A stretch of 9,947 nt of DNA from Pseudomonadota bacterium (GTDB taxonomy: Bacteria; Pseudomonadota; Alphaproteobacteria; Rhizobiales; Hyphomicrobiaceae). The position numbers were made by a program, and so were the translations under genes. The DNA lies in the NCBI GenBank assembly GCA_023412745.1, contig JAEZBZ010000009.1:1-9947 (forward strand), in the 5' to 3' direction. Position 1 is the first letter of the stretch. The number at the start of each line of letters is the position of its first letter. Below, piece by piece: positions 1 through 7,417 of the stretch. Below the pieces are notes generated by a model. The model had not been told where the DNA came from. It made no database searches and saw nothing but the letters and a program-made list of their open reading frames with translations.

Positions 1-166
1 AAGATAGGCATGACTGTGACGGTTATTGGATTTTTCGATATGTGGCAGGCTGATGCCAGCGATACCGTTTTGCTCAGTTAAACACTATCTAACTTTTGTT
101 CCGCCCTCGCTCAGTGGCCCGGAAACAGCATATGTTGAGGACCGCATAACCGCGTTAGCCCTCGTC

Positions 167-195
167 TCGACAATGTCGGGGGCTGAACTTAAGAC
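167..195 (+). promoter_or_regulatory. Candidate sigma70-type promoter upstream of the DUF3754 gene
   Basis: TCGACA at 167-172 and TAAGAC at 190-195 are separated by 17 bases. The first box matches the TTGACA consensus at five of six positions; the second is a weak match to TATAAT. Transcription would start near 202 and leave a leader of about 50 bases containing the ribosome binding site. The rest of the 254-base stretch before the gene shows no credible coding region. This is pattern matching only; the -10 box is poor and the true promoter could be elsewhere in the leader. Confidence 0.22.
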
Positions 196-240
196 AGACG
201 GCGGGGTCGGATTCCTCAGTCGGTTTTCGTCAGTGGTCGG

Positions 241-245
241 GGAGG
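241..245 (+). promoter_or_regulatory. Shine-Dalgarno site fixing the DUF3754 start
   Basis: GGAGG at 241-245, inside the longer purine run GGGGAGG, lies nine bases before the ATG at 255. It is a near-perfect anti-16S match and is the main reason to accept this start over the internal methionine at residue 46. Confidence 0.7.
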
Positions 246-254
246 CATCGATCT

Positions 255-1697
255 ATGTCAGGGGTGCAAGCAAGAGCCGCGGCTGCCTTTGCGCCATCAG
301 CCGGTGCGGATCAGACTGCCGCCGCTGTAGTGACTGCCGACACTGAAACCAGTGCGTTGAAGCTGCGCTTGCCGGAGCCAAACACCGCAATGCGCGAACG
401 GTTCATTCCGATCACGCGGTTTGCCTTGATCGATCGCCTGGCGCAGCCGCAGGCCTGGGCCAACGGGCAAGCCGCGCAGGCCCGCCGCTTCTTCCGTTAC
501 CTGGATTACTACCGCCAGCAGCAGTACGGCGCGCGCATGCTGGCGCTGGAGCAGGATTACGAGCCCTTCAGCCCGGACAGCGATCTGCTGATCACCCGCA
601 GCTACACGGACGATGAACGCCACACGCTGCAACGGCGCGTCGTCAGCGGCATCGAGCGGCTGCTGACCCAGGCCAACTACACGCGTATCGACGCCAAGCA
701 GGTCGAACTGATCATGACGGACGAATCCCACTACGGGCTCGATCTGCATGCGGATCTCAACGCCTTCGATGAACTGCTGATCTTCTACCGCGGCGCGTCG
801 AGCCGGAAGGATCAACGCCGCAGCCTGCGCAAGTTCATGCTGAAGCAGGAGTTCGAGGTGCCGATCTACCGGCGCCTGTTCATCCTGTTCAAAATGAAAC
901 CGGAGGCCCAGCGCATCGATGAGGTGAAGCGCGAGCGCAAGATATCGCGCAAGCTTGCCAAGAAGATCGTCAAGCGCACGCGCAGTATGATGTCGTCGGA
1001 GATCCGCGACGACTGCATCTATATGAAGCTGTTCAAGAATATGCCGCGTACGGATATCGAGATGATATTCCCGAACACGCGGGTAAATTTCAGGCCGCTG
1101 GACAAGCTGAAGCTTGGATTGACCGGCGGCGCGGGCCTTGGTGTGGGCGCCTTCAGCGCGGCCGGCAAGATCGCGCTGGCCGCATCGAACCCGATCGCGG
1201 CGGCCGGTGCGGTAGCCGGTCTCGGCACTATCGCGTTCCGGCAAGCCATGAACTTCCTCAACCAGCGCCAGCGCTACATGGTGATCATGGCGCAGAACCT
1301 GTATTTCCACGCCATGGCCGACAACACGGGCGTGATCCTGAAACTGGCCGGTCGCGCCGCCGAGGAAGATCTGAAGGAGGAGATCCTTCTCTATACCGTG
1401 CTGGCCAAGCAGGTCGTCCACCGCTCGCAGCTCCCGGCCGTGGATTGCGCCATCGAGCACTACCTCACCGAGACTTTCGGCACACATGTCGACTTCGAGA
1501 TCGCCGATGCCCTGGAGCGCCTGATCTGCGAAGGGATCGTGACCGAGGAGGCCGACGGGACGCTACGCACCCTGCCGCCACGCGAGGCTGCGGCCCTCAT
1601 CGACAAGAAGTGGGACCTGTTCCTCGACGAGCTGCCCGAGCCGGGCTTCGAGGAAGGTTGCGAGATGGTCGACGGCGCGGACGATAAGCTGGCTTGA
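255..1697 (+). CDS. DUF3754 (TMEM143-like) family protein of unknown function
   Basis: The 480-residue product looks like the DUF3754 family, whose eukaryotic member TMEM143 is a mitochondrial protein; no biochemical role is established. Residues 1-45 are a low-complexity Ala-rich extension. A charged, Arg/Lys-rich region (about 180-245) leads to the family-like motif KNMPRTDIEMIFPNTRV (261-277). Next comes a Gly/Ala-rich hydrophobic stretch at about 286-328 (GLTGGAGLGVGAF, then ASNPIAAAGAVAGLG) that could form one or two membrane segments or a hairpin. The block NLYFHAMADNTGVI (348-361), followed by an acidic helix, is also family-like. The C-terminal part (about 395-450) resembles a small winged-helix-like segment, which is inference. 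No signal peptide is seen. The start is supported by GGAGG nine bases upstream. prmA begins 32 bases after the stop on the same strand, so the two are probably one transcript. Family assignment is by eye from memory of the conserved motifs. Confidence 0.8.
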   Translation: MSGVQARAAAAFAPSAGADQTAAAVVTADTETSALKLRLPEPNTAMRERFIPITRFALIDRLAQPQAWANGQAAQARRFFRYLDYYRQQQYGARMLALEQDYEPFSPDSDLLITRSYTDDERHTLQRRVVSGIERLLTQANYTRIDAKQVELIMTDESHYGLDLHADLNAFDELLIFYRGASSRKDQRRSLRKFMLKQEFEVPIYRRLFILFKMKPEAQRIDEVKRERKISRKLAKKIVKRTRSMMSSEIRDDCIYMKLFKNMPRTDIEMIFPNTRVNFRPLDKLKLGLTGGAGLGVGAFSAAGKIALAASNPIAAAGAVAGLGTIAFRQAMNFLNQRQRYMVIMAQNLYFHAMADNTGVILKLAGRAAEEDLKEEILLYTVLAKQVVHRSQLPAVDCAIEHYLTETFGTHVDFEIADALERLICEGIVTEEADGTLRTLPPREAAALIDKKWDLFLDELPEPGFEEGCEMVDGADDKLA

Positions 1698-1729
1698 CAG
1701 GCAGGCCGCGCGCCTGAACAAACGGCCGC

Positions 1730-2641
1730 ATGAAATCCTTCAAGATCACAGCCAGCGTTGCGGATTCCGACCAGGCCCGCAGCCTCACCGGGGCCCTATC
1801 GGAGCTTGTCGAGCCTGCGCCCGACGCGGTCAGCATGTTCGAGAGCCCGACGGGCTGGACCATCGAGGGCTACTACTCGGAACAGCCGGATCTCGCGGCA
1901 TTGACGCAGCAGCTTGCCGCGGCCATGCCGTTCGCCCTGCCTGTTCTGGAGGAAGTGGCGGTTCCGGACGAGAACTGGGTGGCGATCTCGCAAGCCGCCC
2001 TGCCGCCGGTTGTGGCTGGCCGCTTCACGGTGCATGGGACGCACGACCGGGACCGCATTCCGCGCGGCCCCAATGCGCTGATCATCGACGCCGGCGAAGC
2101 CTTTGGCACCGCCCACCACGCAACGACGCTTGGCTGCCTGCTGGCCATCGACCGCCTGACCCGGCGGCGGACTTTCCGCAATGTGCTGGATGTCGGTTGC
2201 GGCTCCGGCGTGCTGGCGATTGCAGCCGCACGCGCCCTGCCCCATGCCCGCGTCGCCGCCAGCGACAATGATCCGCTGGCGGTGGACGTTGCCCGTTCGA
2301 ATGCAGAGGTCAATGCGGTGGCGGGACGGCTGCGGCCGGTCGTGATGGAAGGATTGGAACGCGCCGCCACCAAGGCTGGCCGCTACGACCTGATCCTGGC
2401 CAACATCCTCGCCGAACCGCTGATTGGGTTGGCGCCGGACGTTGCGCGCGTGCTGAAGCCCGGCGGTATCGCGGTGCTGTCAGGACTGCTGAACCGGCAG
2501 GCGGCACAAGTGGCTGCCGCCTACCGTAGTTTCGGTCTCAGCCTTGTGGAACATCGCCGGATCGTCGGCTGGTCGACGCTGACCCTGATCAGGCGGCGCG
2601 ACGGCGGCAGCGCGGATCATCTACCCAGGAGCGCGGCGTAA
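1730..2641 (+). CDS. prmA: Ribosomal protein L11 methyltransferase
   Basis: This cytoplasmic enzyme transfers methyl groups from S-adenosylmethionine to lysines and the N-terminus of ribosomal protein L11. The 303-residue product has the PrmA layout. An N-terminal L11-recognition domain (about 1-100) is followed by a linker with the motif AFGTAHHATT (124-133). A class I methyltransferase fold follows, with the SAM-binding glycine motif DVGCGSG (154-160), an acidic residue at the end of strand 2 (SDND, 178-181) and the substrate-side motif NILAEPL (225-231). VLKPGGIAVLSGLL (241-254) is the usual post-motif. Length is normal for the family, with about ten extra residues at the C-terminus. The Shine-Dalgarno sequence is weak, which fits translation following the DUF3754 gene upstream. 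The last 53 bases overlap, tail to tail, the 3' end of a minus-strand DUF1127 gene. Confidence 0.95.
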   Translation: MKSFKITASVADSDQARSLTGALSELVEPAPDAVSMFESPTGWTIEGYYSEQPDLAALTQQLAAAMPFALPVLEEVAVPDENWVAISQAALPPVVAGRFTVHGTHDRDRIPRGPNALIIDAGEAFGTAHHATTLGCLLAIDRLTRRRTFRNVLDVGCGSGVLAIAAARALPHARVAASDNDPLAVDVARSNAEVNAVAGRLRPVVMEGLERAATKAGRYDLILANILAEPLIGLAPDVARVLKPGGIAVLSGLLNRQAAQVAAAYRSFGLSLVEHRRIVGWSTLTLIRRRDGGSADHLPRSAA

Positions 2642-2858
2642 AGTTCTCCTTGGAGCGGACGCGCTCAATCTCATCCTCGGCAATGCCGATATCGAGAAGG
2701 GTCGCATCGCGCAGGTTGGCGAGGGTTTCCCGTAGCCGCTTGTCGGCGCGATGATCCTGATACGCCGTCACAACGGCCGAGACTGTCTGCGTCAGACGAT
2801 CAATGAATGACGCATGCGTATGGAATGGGGCAGGAAGCCCCGTCGTCGTAGTTGCCAT
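2589..2858 (-). CDS. Small DUF1127 domain protein
   Basis: An 89-residue basic protein with the DUF1127 signature at about residues 41-66: RLRETLANLRDATLLDIGIA followed by EDEIERV. This domain is abundant in Alphaproteobacteria. Characterised members (for example CcaF1 of Rhodobacter and small DUF1127 proteins of Agrobacterium) are linked to RNA metabolism and to phosphate and carbon regulation, so an RNA-linked regulatory role is plausible here but not shown. Residues 1-40 form a less conserved helix. The tail after residue 70 is rich in Arg and Pro (ending CRRRAA) and is encoded opposite the end of prmA, with a 53-base overlap. AGGA ten bases before the ATG supports the start. A second DUF1127 gene lies 100 bases upstream on the same strand. 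Confidence 0.88.
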   Translation of the reverse strand: MATTTTGLPAPFHTHASFIDRLTQTVSAVVTAYQDHRADKRLRETLANLRDATLLDIGIAEDEIERVRSKENFTPRSWVDDPRCRRRAA

Positions 2859-2892
2859 CGTTCAATTATCCTGAAAGACGCGCGAACGGCCC

Positions 2893-2919
2893 CGGCCCGG
2901 AACCCTTGGGCTCCGGCCG
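2893..2919 (-). promoter_or_regulatory. GC-rich hairpin between the two DUF1127 genes
   Basis: CGGCC at 2893-2897 pairs with GGCCG at 2915-2919. After a one-base bulge, GGA pairs with TCC, and after one mismatch CC pairs with GG around a CTTG loop, giving about ten pairs. It lies about 40 bases after the stop of the upstream DUF1127 gene and about 35 bases before the start of the downstream one. No T-run follows on the minus strand, so it is not a classical intrinsic terminator. It may weaken read-through or stabilise the upstream message. Confidence 0.35.
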
Positions 2920-2958
2920 AAGCACAATCGCTGTGATATCGCTCGTTCGGTGGCCTGC

Positions 2959-3195
2959 TTAGAGCGGCGGCAGCGTCGGGAGAATCCGGTCGACGCGAAT
3001 CTGATGGATCTGCGCGTCGGTGTAACCGATCTCCTTCAGCCGGCGATCCGACTGCATGGCGAGATAGTTCACAACGCGGCGCTGGCCCTGAGCTTCACCC
3101 GCGGCAAGCATGCGATCGAATGCGCGCTTGAACCAGGTGCTACCTTCGGTGGCTTCAGGTACGGCGATGCCGTAAGTCGTGCTCTGCGTGCTCAT
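2959..3195 (-). CDS. Small DUF1127-like protein, second copy
   Basis: A 78-residue protein with a DUF1127-like C-terminal motif at about residues 38-66: QRRVVNYLAMQSDRRLKEIG, then YTDAQIHQIR. The usual DIG of the family is EIG here, and the N-terminal half (STWFKRAFDRML) is a separate predicted helix. It therefore looks like a diverged paralogue of its neighbour rather than a recent duplicate. I place the start at the ATG (3195), giving MSTQSTTYGI; a TTG at 3225 in the same frame would add ten residues but has no better ribosome binding site. The gene lies upstream of the other DUF1127 gene on the minus strand and is transcribed divergently from the aminopeptidase gene. Function is unknown; a small RNA-linked regulator is the family-based guess. 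Confidence 0.82.
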   Translation of the reverse strand: MSTQSTTYGIAVPEATEGSTWFKRAFDRMLAAGEAQGQRRVVNYLAMQSDRRLKEIGYTDAQIHQIRVDRILPTLPPL

Positions 3196-3318
3196 GTTCA
3201 GCTCATCTCTGTTATATTTGCTCAAGTCTCGCGCTGCATCGGACGGTCTGATGCCGTTCTCTACCGCAGCGCAACAAGAAACTTAGACTGACGTTCGCAA
3301 TCGCGATAGATTAACTAC

Positions 3319-3335
3319 CGCATTGCAGCAATGCG
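3319..3335. promoter_or_regulatory. 17-bp palindrome in the divergent control region (candidate operator)
   Basis: CGCATTGC and GCAATGCG form perfect inverted arms around a single central A. The site lies 123 bases before the DUF1127 ATG at 3195 and 114 bases before the aminopeptidase ATG at 3450, near the middle of the 254-base intergenic region. Its symmetry and place suit a dimeric repressor or activator acting on one or both genes. A shorter palindrome, ATCGCGAT, lies at 3300-3307. No clear -35/-10 pair was found in this region on either strand. The regulator is unknown. Confidence 0.35.
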
Positions 3336-3449
3336 CCGTTTGCATACGACGTCATTGGGTCGCACGCTGGCGCTGTAAACGTGCCAGAATCTCCGTCGCC
3401 TGAACGCGAGTCTCGCGGCATACAGACCAAACCAGACTTGGAGTGAACG

Positions 3450-5273
3450 ATGTTCCAGAGCTTTGAGGCGCCGGCCGCCGGACAGGACAACGTCCGTGAC
3501 CGCATCATGCGGCTGCGCAAGCTGATGGCTGCCCTCAAGGTCGATGCCGTTCTCATCCCGCGCGCGGACGAACACCAGGGCGAGTACGTGCCGGCATCGG
3601 CCGAGCGCCTGAAATGGATGACCGGTTTTTCCGGCTCGGCCGGCGCGGCCGTGATCGCCCAGGCCACGGCGGCCCTGTTCGTCGACGGCCGTTACGTCGT
3701 CCAGGTGCGCCATCAGGCCGATCCGACCATCTTCGAGATCCAGCAGATCCCCCAGGCCAAGATTTCCGACTGGCTGGAGAAAAAGCTGAAGTCCGGCGCT
3801 GTCGTCGGTTTCGATCCGCGCCTGCATACCGTCGCCGAGATCGAACGCTTCACCGAGGCGCTGTCGGGGCACGGCATCAAGCTGAAGCCGCTGCCGTACA
3901 ATCTGGTCGATCGCGTCTGGGGCCAGCAGCGCCCGGCCATCCCGACCTCGCCGGTGCGCCCGCAGCCGGAACGCTATGCCGGTAAGCCGGCGGACGAAAA
4001 GATCGCCGCCCTGCAAAAGGAGCTGAAGGCGAGCAACCAGGATGCGGTCGTGCTGACCCTGCCCGATTCCATCGCGTGGCTGTTCAATATCCGCGGCTCA
4101 GATGTCGCCCACAATCCGGTGCCCCTGGCCTTCGCCATCGTACCCGCGCAAGGCAAGCCGGAAATCTTCGTTTCGCGCGCCAAGCTCGACGCCGAGGCCA
4201 AGGCGCATCTGTCACCCATTGCCAGGATCCGCGAGCCCGACACCTTCGGCACGCAGCTCACAGCCTTGAAAACCTCAGGTAAGCAGATCCGGCTCGATCC
4301 CAACACCGCGTCATGGTGGATCGCCACGCGGCTCGGCGGACCGAAGAAGATCAAGCGCGGCGCCGATCCGTGCATCCAGCCCAAGGCGATCAAAAACACG
4401 GTCGAGATCAAAGGCTCGCGCGCCGCGCATCAGCGCGACGGTGCAGCGGTGACACGTTTCCTGGCGTGGATTGACCGCGAAGCGCCATCGGGCAAGCTGG
4501 ACGAGATCGCGGCTGCCAAGAAGCTTGAGGCGTTCCGCGCCGAAACTCAGGCGCTCAAGGATATCAGCTTTGATACGATTTCTGGATCCGGACCGAACGG
4601 TGCCATCGTTCACTACCGCGTCACAGAGGCGACCAACCGCAAATTGAAGCCGGGCGATCTCTATCTGGTCGATTCCGGCGGCCAGTATCTCGACGGCACC
4701 ACTGACATTACCCGCACCATCGCAATCGGCGAACCGCGGCCGGAGATGCGTCAGCGCTATACGCTGGTCCTGAAGGGCCATATCGCCATCGCCACCGCTC
4801 GCTTTCCGATCGGCACGCGCGGCATCGAACTGGACCCATTCGCGCGGCGTCCGCTGTGGGAGCATGGCCTCGATTTCGACCACGGCACCGGCCACGGCGT
4901 CGGCAGCTTTCTGTCCGTGCACGAAGGTCCGCAGTCGATCTCGCGGCGCGGCATGGCGGTGCTGGAACCGGGCATGATCATCTCCAACGAACCCGGCTAT
5001 TACAAGGAAGGCGCCTATGGCATCCGGCTGGAAAACCTCGTGCTGGTGACACCGCCGGCGAAGATCGCGGGCGGCGATCGCGAGATGCTGGGGTTTGAAA
5101 CGTTGACGTTCGCGCCGTTCGACCGGCGGCTGATCGACGTCAAGCTGCTGTCACGGGCGGAACTCGATTGGCTGAACGCTTATCACGCCCAGGTGCGCAA
5201 GATCGTCGGGCCACAGGTCGCGCCGGATGACCGGGCGTGGTTCGACCAAGCCACCGCGCCGCTGTCGCGGTAG
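3450..5273 (+). CDS. Xaa-Pro aminopeptidase, M24B family (aminopeptidase P)
   Basis: A 607-residue cytoplasmic metallopeptidase that removes an N-terminal residue preceding proline. It has the long three-domain form related to human XPNPEP1: two creatinase-like N-terminal domains (about 17-160 and 180-320) and a C-terminal pita-bread catalytic domain (about 325-545). The five metal ligands are visible: D408 and D419 in VDSGGQYLDGTTDITRT, H482 in HGTGHGVGSF, E514 in NEPGYY and E528 in RLENL. The catalytic histidines H388 (GAIVHY) and H491 (VHEGP) are also present. Spacing between these residues agrees closely with XPNPEP1, so the enzyme should be active with two metal ions, usually manganese. 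GGAG at 3440-3443, six bases before the ATG, supports the start. The gene converges on ligA with only 11 bases between stops and no visible terminator. Confidence 0.95.
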   Translation: MFQSFEAPAAGQDNVRDRIMRLRKLMAALKVDAVLIPRADEHQGEYVPASAERLKWMTGFSGSAGAAVIAQATAALFVDGRYVVQVRHQADPTIFEIQQIPQAKISDWLEKKLKSGAVVGFDPRLHTVAEIERFTEALSGHGIKLKPLPYNLVDRVWGQQRPAIPTSPVRPQPERYAGKPADEKIAALQKELKASNQDAVVLTLPDSIAWLFNIRGSDVAHNPVPLAFAIVPAQGKPEIFVSRAKLDAEAKAHLSPIARIREPDTFGTQLTALKTSGKQIRLDPNTASWWIATRLGGPKKIKRGADPCIQPKAIKNTVEIKGSRAAHQRDGAAVTRFLAWIDREAPSGKLDEIAAAKKLEAFRAETQALKDISFDTISGSGPNGAIVHYRVTEATNRKLKPGDLYLVDSGGQYLDGTTDITRTIAIGEPRPEMRQRYTLVLKGHIAIATARFPIGTRGIELDPFARRPLWEHGLDFDHGTGHGVGSFLSVHEGPQSISRRGMAVLEPGMIISNEPGYYKEGAYGIRLENLVLVTPPAKIAGGDREMLGFETLTFAPFDRRLIDVKLLSRAELDWLNAYHAQVRKIVGPQVAPDDRAWFDQATAPLSR

Positions 5274-5284
5274 GCAGACGCCCA

Positions 5285-7417
5285 TTAGCCCTGGCGCGTC
5301 AGATCCAGCCACTCGTCCTCGGTGAGCACGGTGACGCCGAGTTCGCGCGCCTTGTTCAACTTGGAACCAGCGTCCGCACCCGCAATCACGTAGTCGGTCT
5401 TCTTCGACACCGAACCCGCCACCTTGGCGCCGAGCCGCTCGGCCTGCGCCTTGGCCTCGCCGCGCGACATCCGCTCCAGCGTGCCGGTAAACACCACCGT
5501 CTTGCCGCCAACCGTGGACGAGGCCACGCGCACGCGCACGAACGGCTCGACCGTGATCTGTGCCAGCAGGTCATCAATTGCGGTGACATTGTGCGGCTCA
5601 CCGAAGAAATCGATCAGCGCATCGACAACCGTCTCGCCGATGCCCTCGATGTTGTCGATGTCGTTGTAGGCGTCGCTGCCGTGTCCGCCGACAACCGCCG
5701 CCTCGACTGCGGCACGGAACGCGTCCCATGTGCCGTAGGCGTTGGCGAGATCGCGGGCGGTGGTTTCGCCGACGTGACGAATGCCGAGCGCGAACACCAG
5801 CCGATCGAGCGGAATCGTGCGCCGCGCTTCGATCGACTTGAACAGCTTCTCGACCGACTTCTTGCCGTAGCCTTTCTTGTCGATCAGCTTGTCGTTGCGG
5901 CGCTCCTCTCGCGCGGCCAGCGTGAAGATGTCCGCCGGCTGCATGATCCGGCCTTCGTCATAGAACAGCTCGATCTGCTTCTCGCCGAGGCCTTCGATGT
6001 CGAACGCATTGCGCGACACGAAATGGCGCAGGCGCTCCTTGGCCTGCGCCGGGCAGATGAGGCCTCCCGTGCAGCGGCGCACGACGTCGGTCTCGCCGGT
6101 CCGAGCGTTGACCTCGCGGACCGCGTGGCTGCCGCACACCGGGCACAGGATCGGGAATTCGTAGGGCTGTGCATCGGCCGGTCGCTTGTCTTCTACGACT
6201 TGGACGATCTGCGGAATGACATCGCCCGCGCGCTGAACCACGACGGTATCGCCGACGCGGATATCCTTGCGCTTGATCTCGTCCTCGTTATGCAGCGTCG
6301 CGTTGGTGACGACCACGCCGCCGACCGTCACCGGTTCCAATTTGGCGACGGGCGTCAGCGCGCCCGTGCGGCCAACCTGGATTTCTATTGCACGCAGGAT
6401 GGTGACGGCCTGCTGGGCCGGAAATTTGTGGGCGATGGCCCACCGGGGTGAGCGCGAGACGAAACCCAGCCGCTCCTGCAGATCCAGCCGGTTGACCTTG
6501 TAGACCACGCCGTCGATGTCGTAGCCGAGCGTCGCGCGCTGCTCGCCGACCTCGCGATAGAACACCAGCATCTCCTCCGCGCTCGAACAAACGCGCGCCA
6601 GCGGATTCACCGGAAAACCCCAGCGTTTGTAAGCTTCGTACATGCCCCACTGGGTGTCGGCCGGAAGCGGCGAAGCCTCGCCCCAGGCGTAGGCGAAGAA
6701 GCGCAGCGGACGACTGGCCGTCACGTTGGCATCGAGCTGGCGTAGCGATCCGGCCGCCGCGTTGCGCGGATTGGCGAAGATCTTCTGACCTGCCGCTGCC
6801 TGGTCCTCGTTCAGTCTGCGAAAATCAGCGTGACCCAGGTAAATCTCACCGCGCACGTCGATTGCGTCCGGGATATCCTTTGCATTGATGAAATGCGGGA
6901 TCTCGCGAATGGTGCGCACGTTGGCGGTGACGTTCTCGCCTTCGCTGCCATCGCCACGCGTCGCCGCTTCGACAAGTCGGCCATGCTCGTATCGCAGCGA
7001 AATGGATAGACCATCGATCTTCGGCTCGGCGGTGAACGCGACCGGTTCGTCATCCGGCTTGATGCCGAGGAAGCGGCGCACGCGATCAACGAAGTCGGCG
7101 ATTTCCTCGTCGCTGAAAGCGTTGCCGAGTGACAGCATCGGAATGCGATGGCGGATCTTCCCGAACGCCTCAACAGGCTCAGCGCCAACCTTTTTGGATG
7201 GACTGTCCGCACGAATGAGCTCGGGAAACCGAGCCTCAATCTCGGCGTTACGCACCCGCAGAGCGTCGTACTCGGCATCGGAGATCTCGGGGGCGTCGGC
7301 CTGGTAATAGAGTTTGTCGTGGTGCGAGATGTCTTTGGCCAGCCGCCCAAGTTCTGAAGCAGCCTCGTCGGGTGTCAAGTCTGCAACAACCTTATGGCTG
7401 AATGGTGAGGTCTTCAT
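5285..7417 (-). CDS. ligA: NAD-dependent DNA ligase
   Basis: LigA joins Okazaki fragments and seals nicks in repair, using NAD+ to adenylate its active-site lysine. The 710-residue product has the full domain set. Domain Ia carries YYQADAPEISDAEYDAL (37-53), which binds NMN. The nucleotidyltransferase domain has catalytic K133 in EPKIDG. An OB fold follows (about 335-420), then a four-Cys zinc site (C425, C428, C449, C455), helix-hairpin-helix repeats (about 460-600) and a C-terminal BRCT domain (about 636-706). I chose ATG 7417 because it gives the normal family N-terminus. A TTG at 7534 in the same frame would add 39 residues (IDYPPPCHLV...) with no family resemblance. No strong Shine-Dalgarno is seen before 7417. 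bamD lies 227 bases upstream on the same strand; recN, often found between the two in relatives, is absent. Confidence 0.97.
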   Translation of the reverse strand: MKTSPFSHKVVADLTPDEAASELGRLAKDISHHDKLYYQADAPEISDAEYDALRVRNAEIEARFPELIRADSPSKKVGAEPVEAFGKIRHRIPMLSLGNAFSDEEIADFVDRVRRFLGIKPDDEPVAFTAEPKIDGLSISLRYEHGRLVEAATRGDGSEGENVTANVRTIREIPHFINAKDIPDAIDVRGEIYLGHADFRRLNEDQAAAGQKIFANPRNAAAGSLRQLDANVTASRPLRFFAYAWGEASPLPADTQWGMYEAYKRWGFPVNPLARVCSSAEEMLVFYREVGEQRATLGYDIDGVVYKVNRLDLQERLGFVSRSPRWAIAHKFPAQQAVTILRAIEIQVGRTGALTPVAKLEPVTVGGVVVTNATLHNEDEIKRKDIRVGDTVVVQRAGDVIPQIVQVVEDKRPADAQPYEFPILCPVCGSHAVREVNARTGETDVVRRCTGGLICPAQAKERLRHFVSRNAFDIEGLGEKQIELFYDEGRIMQPADIFTLAAREERRNDKLIDKKGYGKKSVEKLFKSIEARRTIPLDRLVFALGIRHVGETTARDLANAYGTWDAFRAAVEAAVVGGHGSDAYNDIDNIEGIGETVVDALIDFFGEPHNVTAIDDLLAQITVEPFVRVRVASSTVGGKTVVFTGTLERMSRGEAKAQAERLGAKVAGSVSKKTDYVIAGADAGSKLNKARELGVTVLTEDEWLDLTRQG

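Noticed and set aside
43..58. Small hairpin TGGCA/TGCCA as a terminator of an upstream gene
   Set aside because: It has only five pairs and no adjacent T-run; expected by chance.
26..346. Plus-strand open frame before and into the DUF3754 gene
   Set aside because: It has no ribosome binding site and no recognisable motif, and it overlaps the well-supported start at 255 in another frame.
297..1487. Long minus-strand open frame (396 codons) opposite the DUF3754 gene
   Set aside because: It is a shadow of the sense gene, with low-complexity Arg/Leu/Ala/Gln composition and no domain.
2950..3291. Plus-strand open frame opposite the second DUF1127 gene
   Set aside because: The minus-strand frame carries the DUF1127-like motif; this one has no family resemblance.
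3323..3349. TTGCAG ... ATACGA as a promoter for the aminopeptidase gene
   Set aside because: The spacing is only 15 bases, the boxes match poorly, and the first overlaps the palindrome.
3315..4016. Minus-strand open frame opposite the aminopeptidase gene
   Set aside because: It is antisense to conserved aminopeptidase sequence and has a typical shadow composition.
5237..6451. Long plus-strand open frame (404 codons) opposite ligA
   Set aside because: It is antisense to a clearly real ligA, is rich in Arg/His/Leu/Ala as expected of a GC-rich shadow frame, and matches no family I know.
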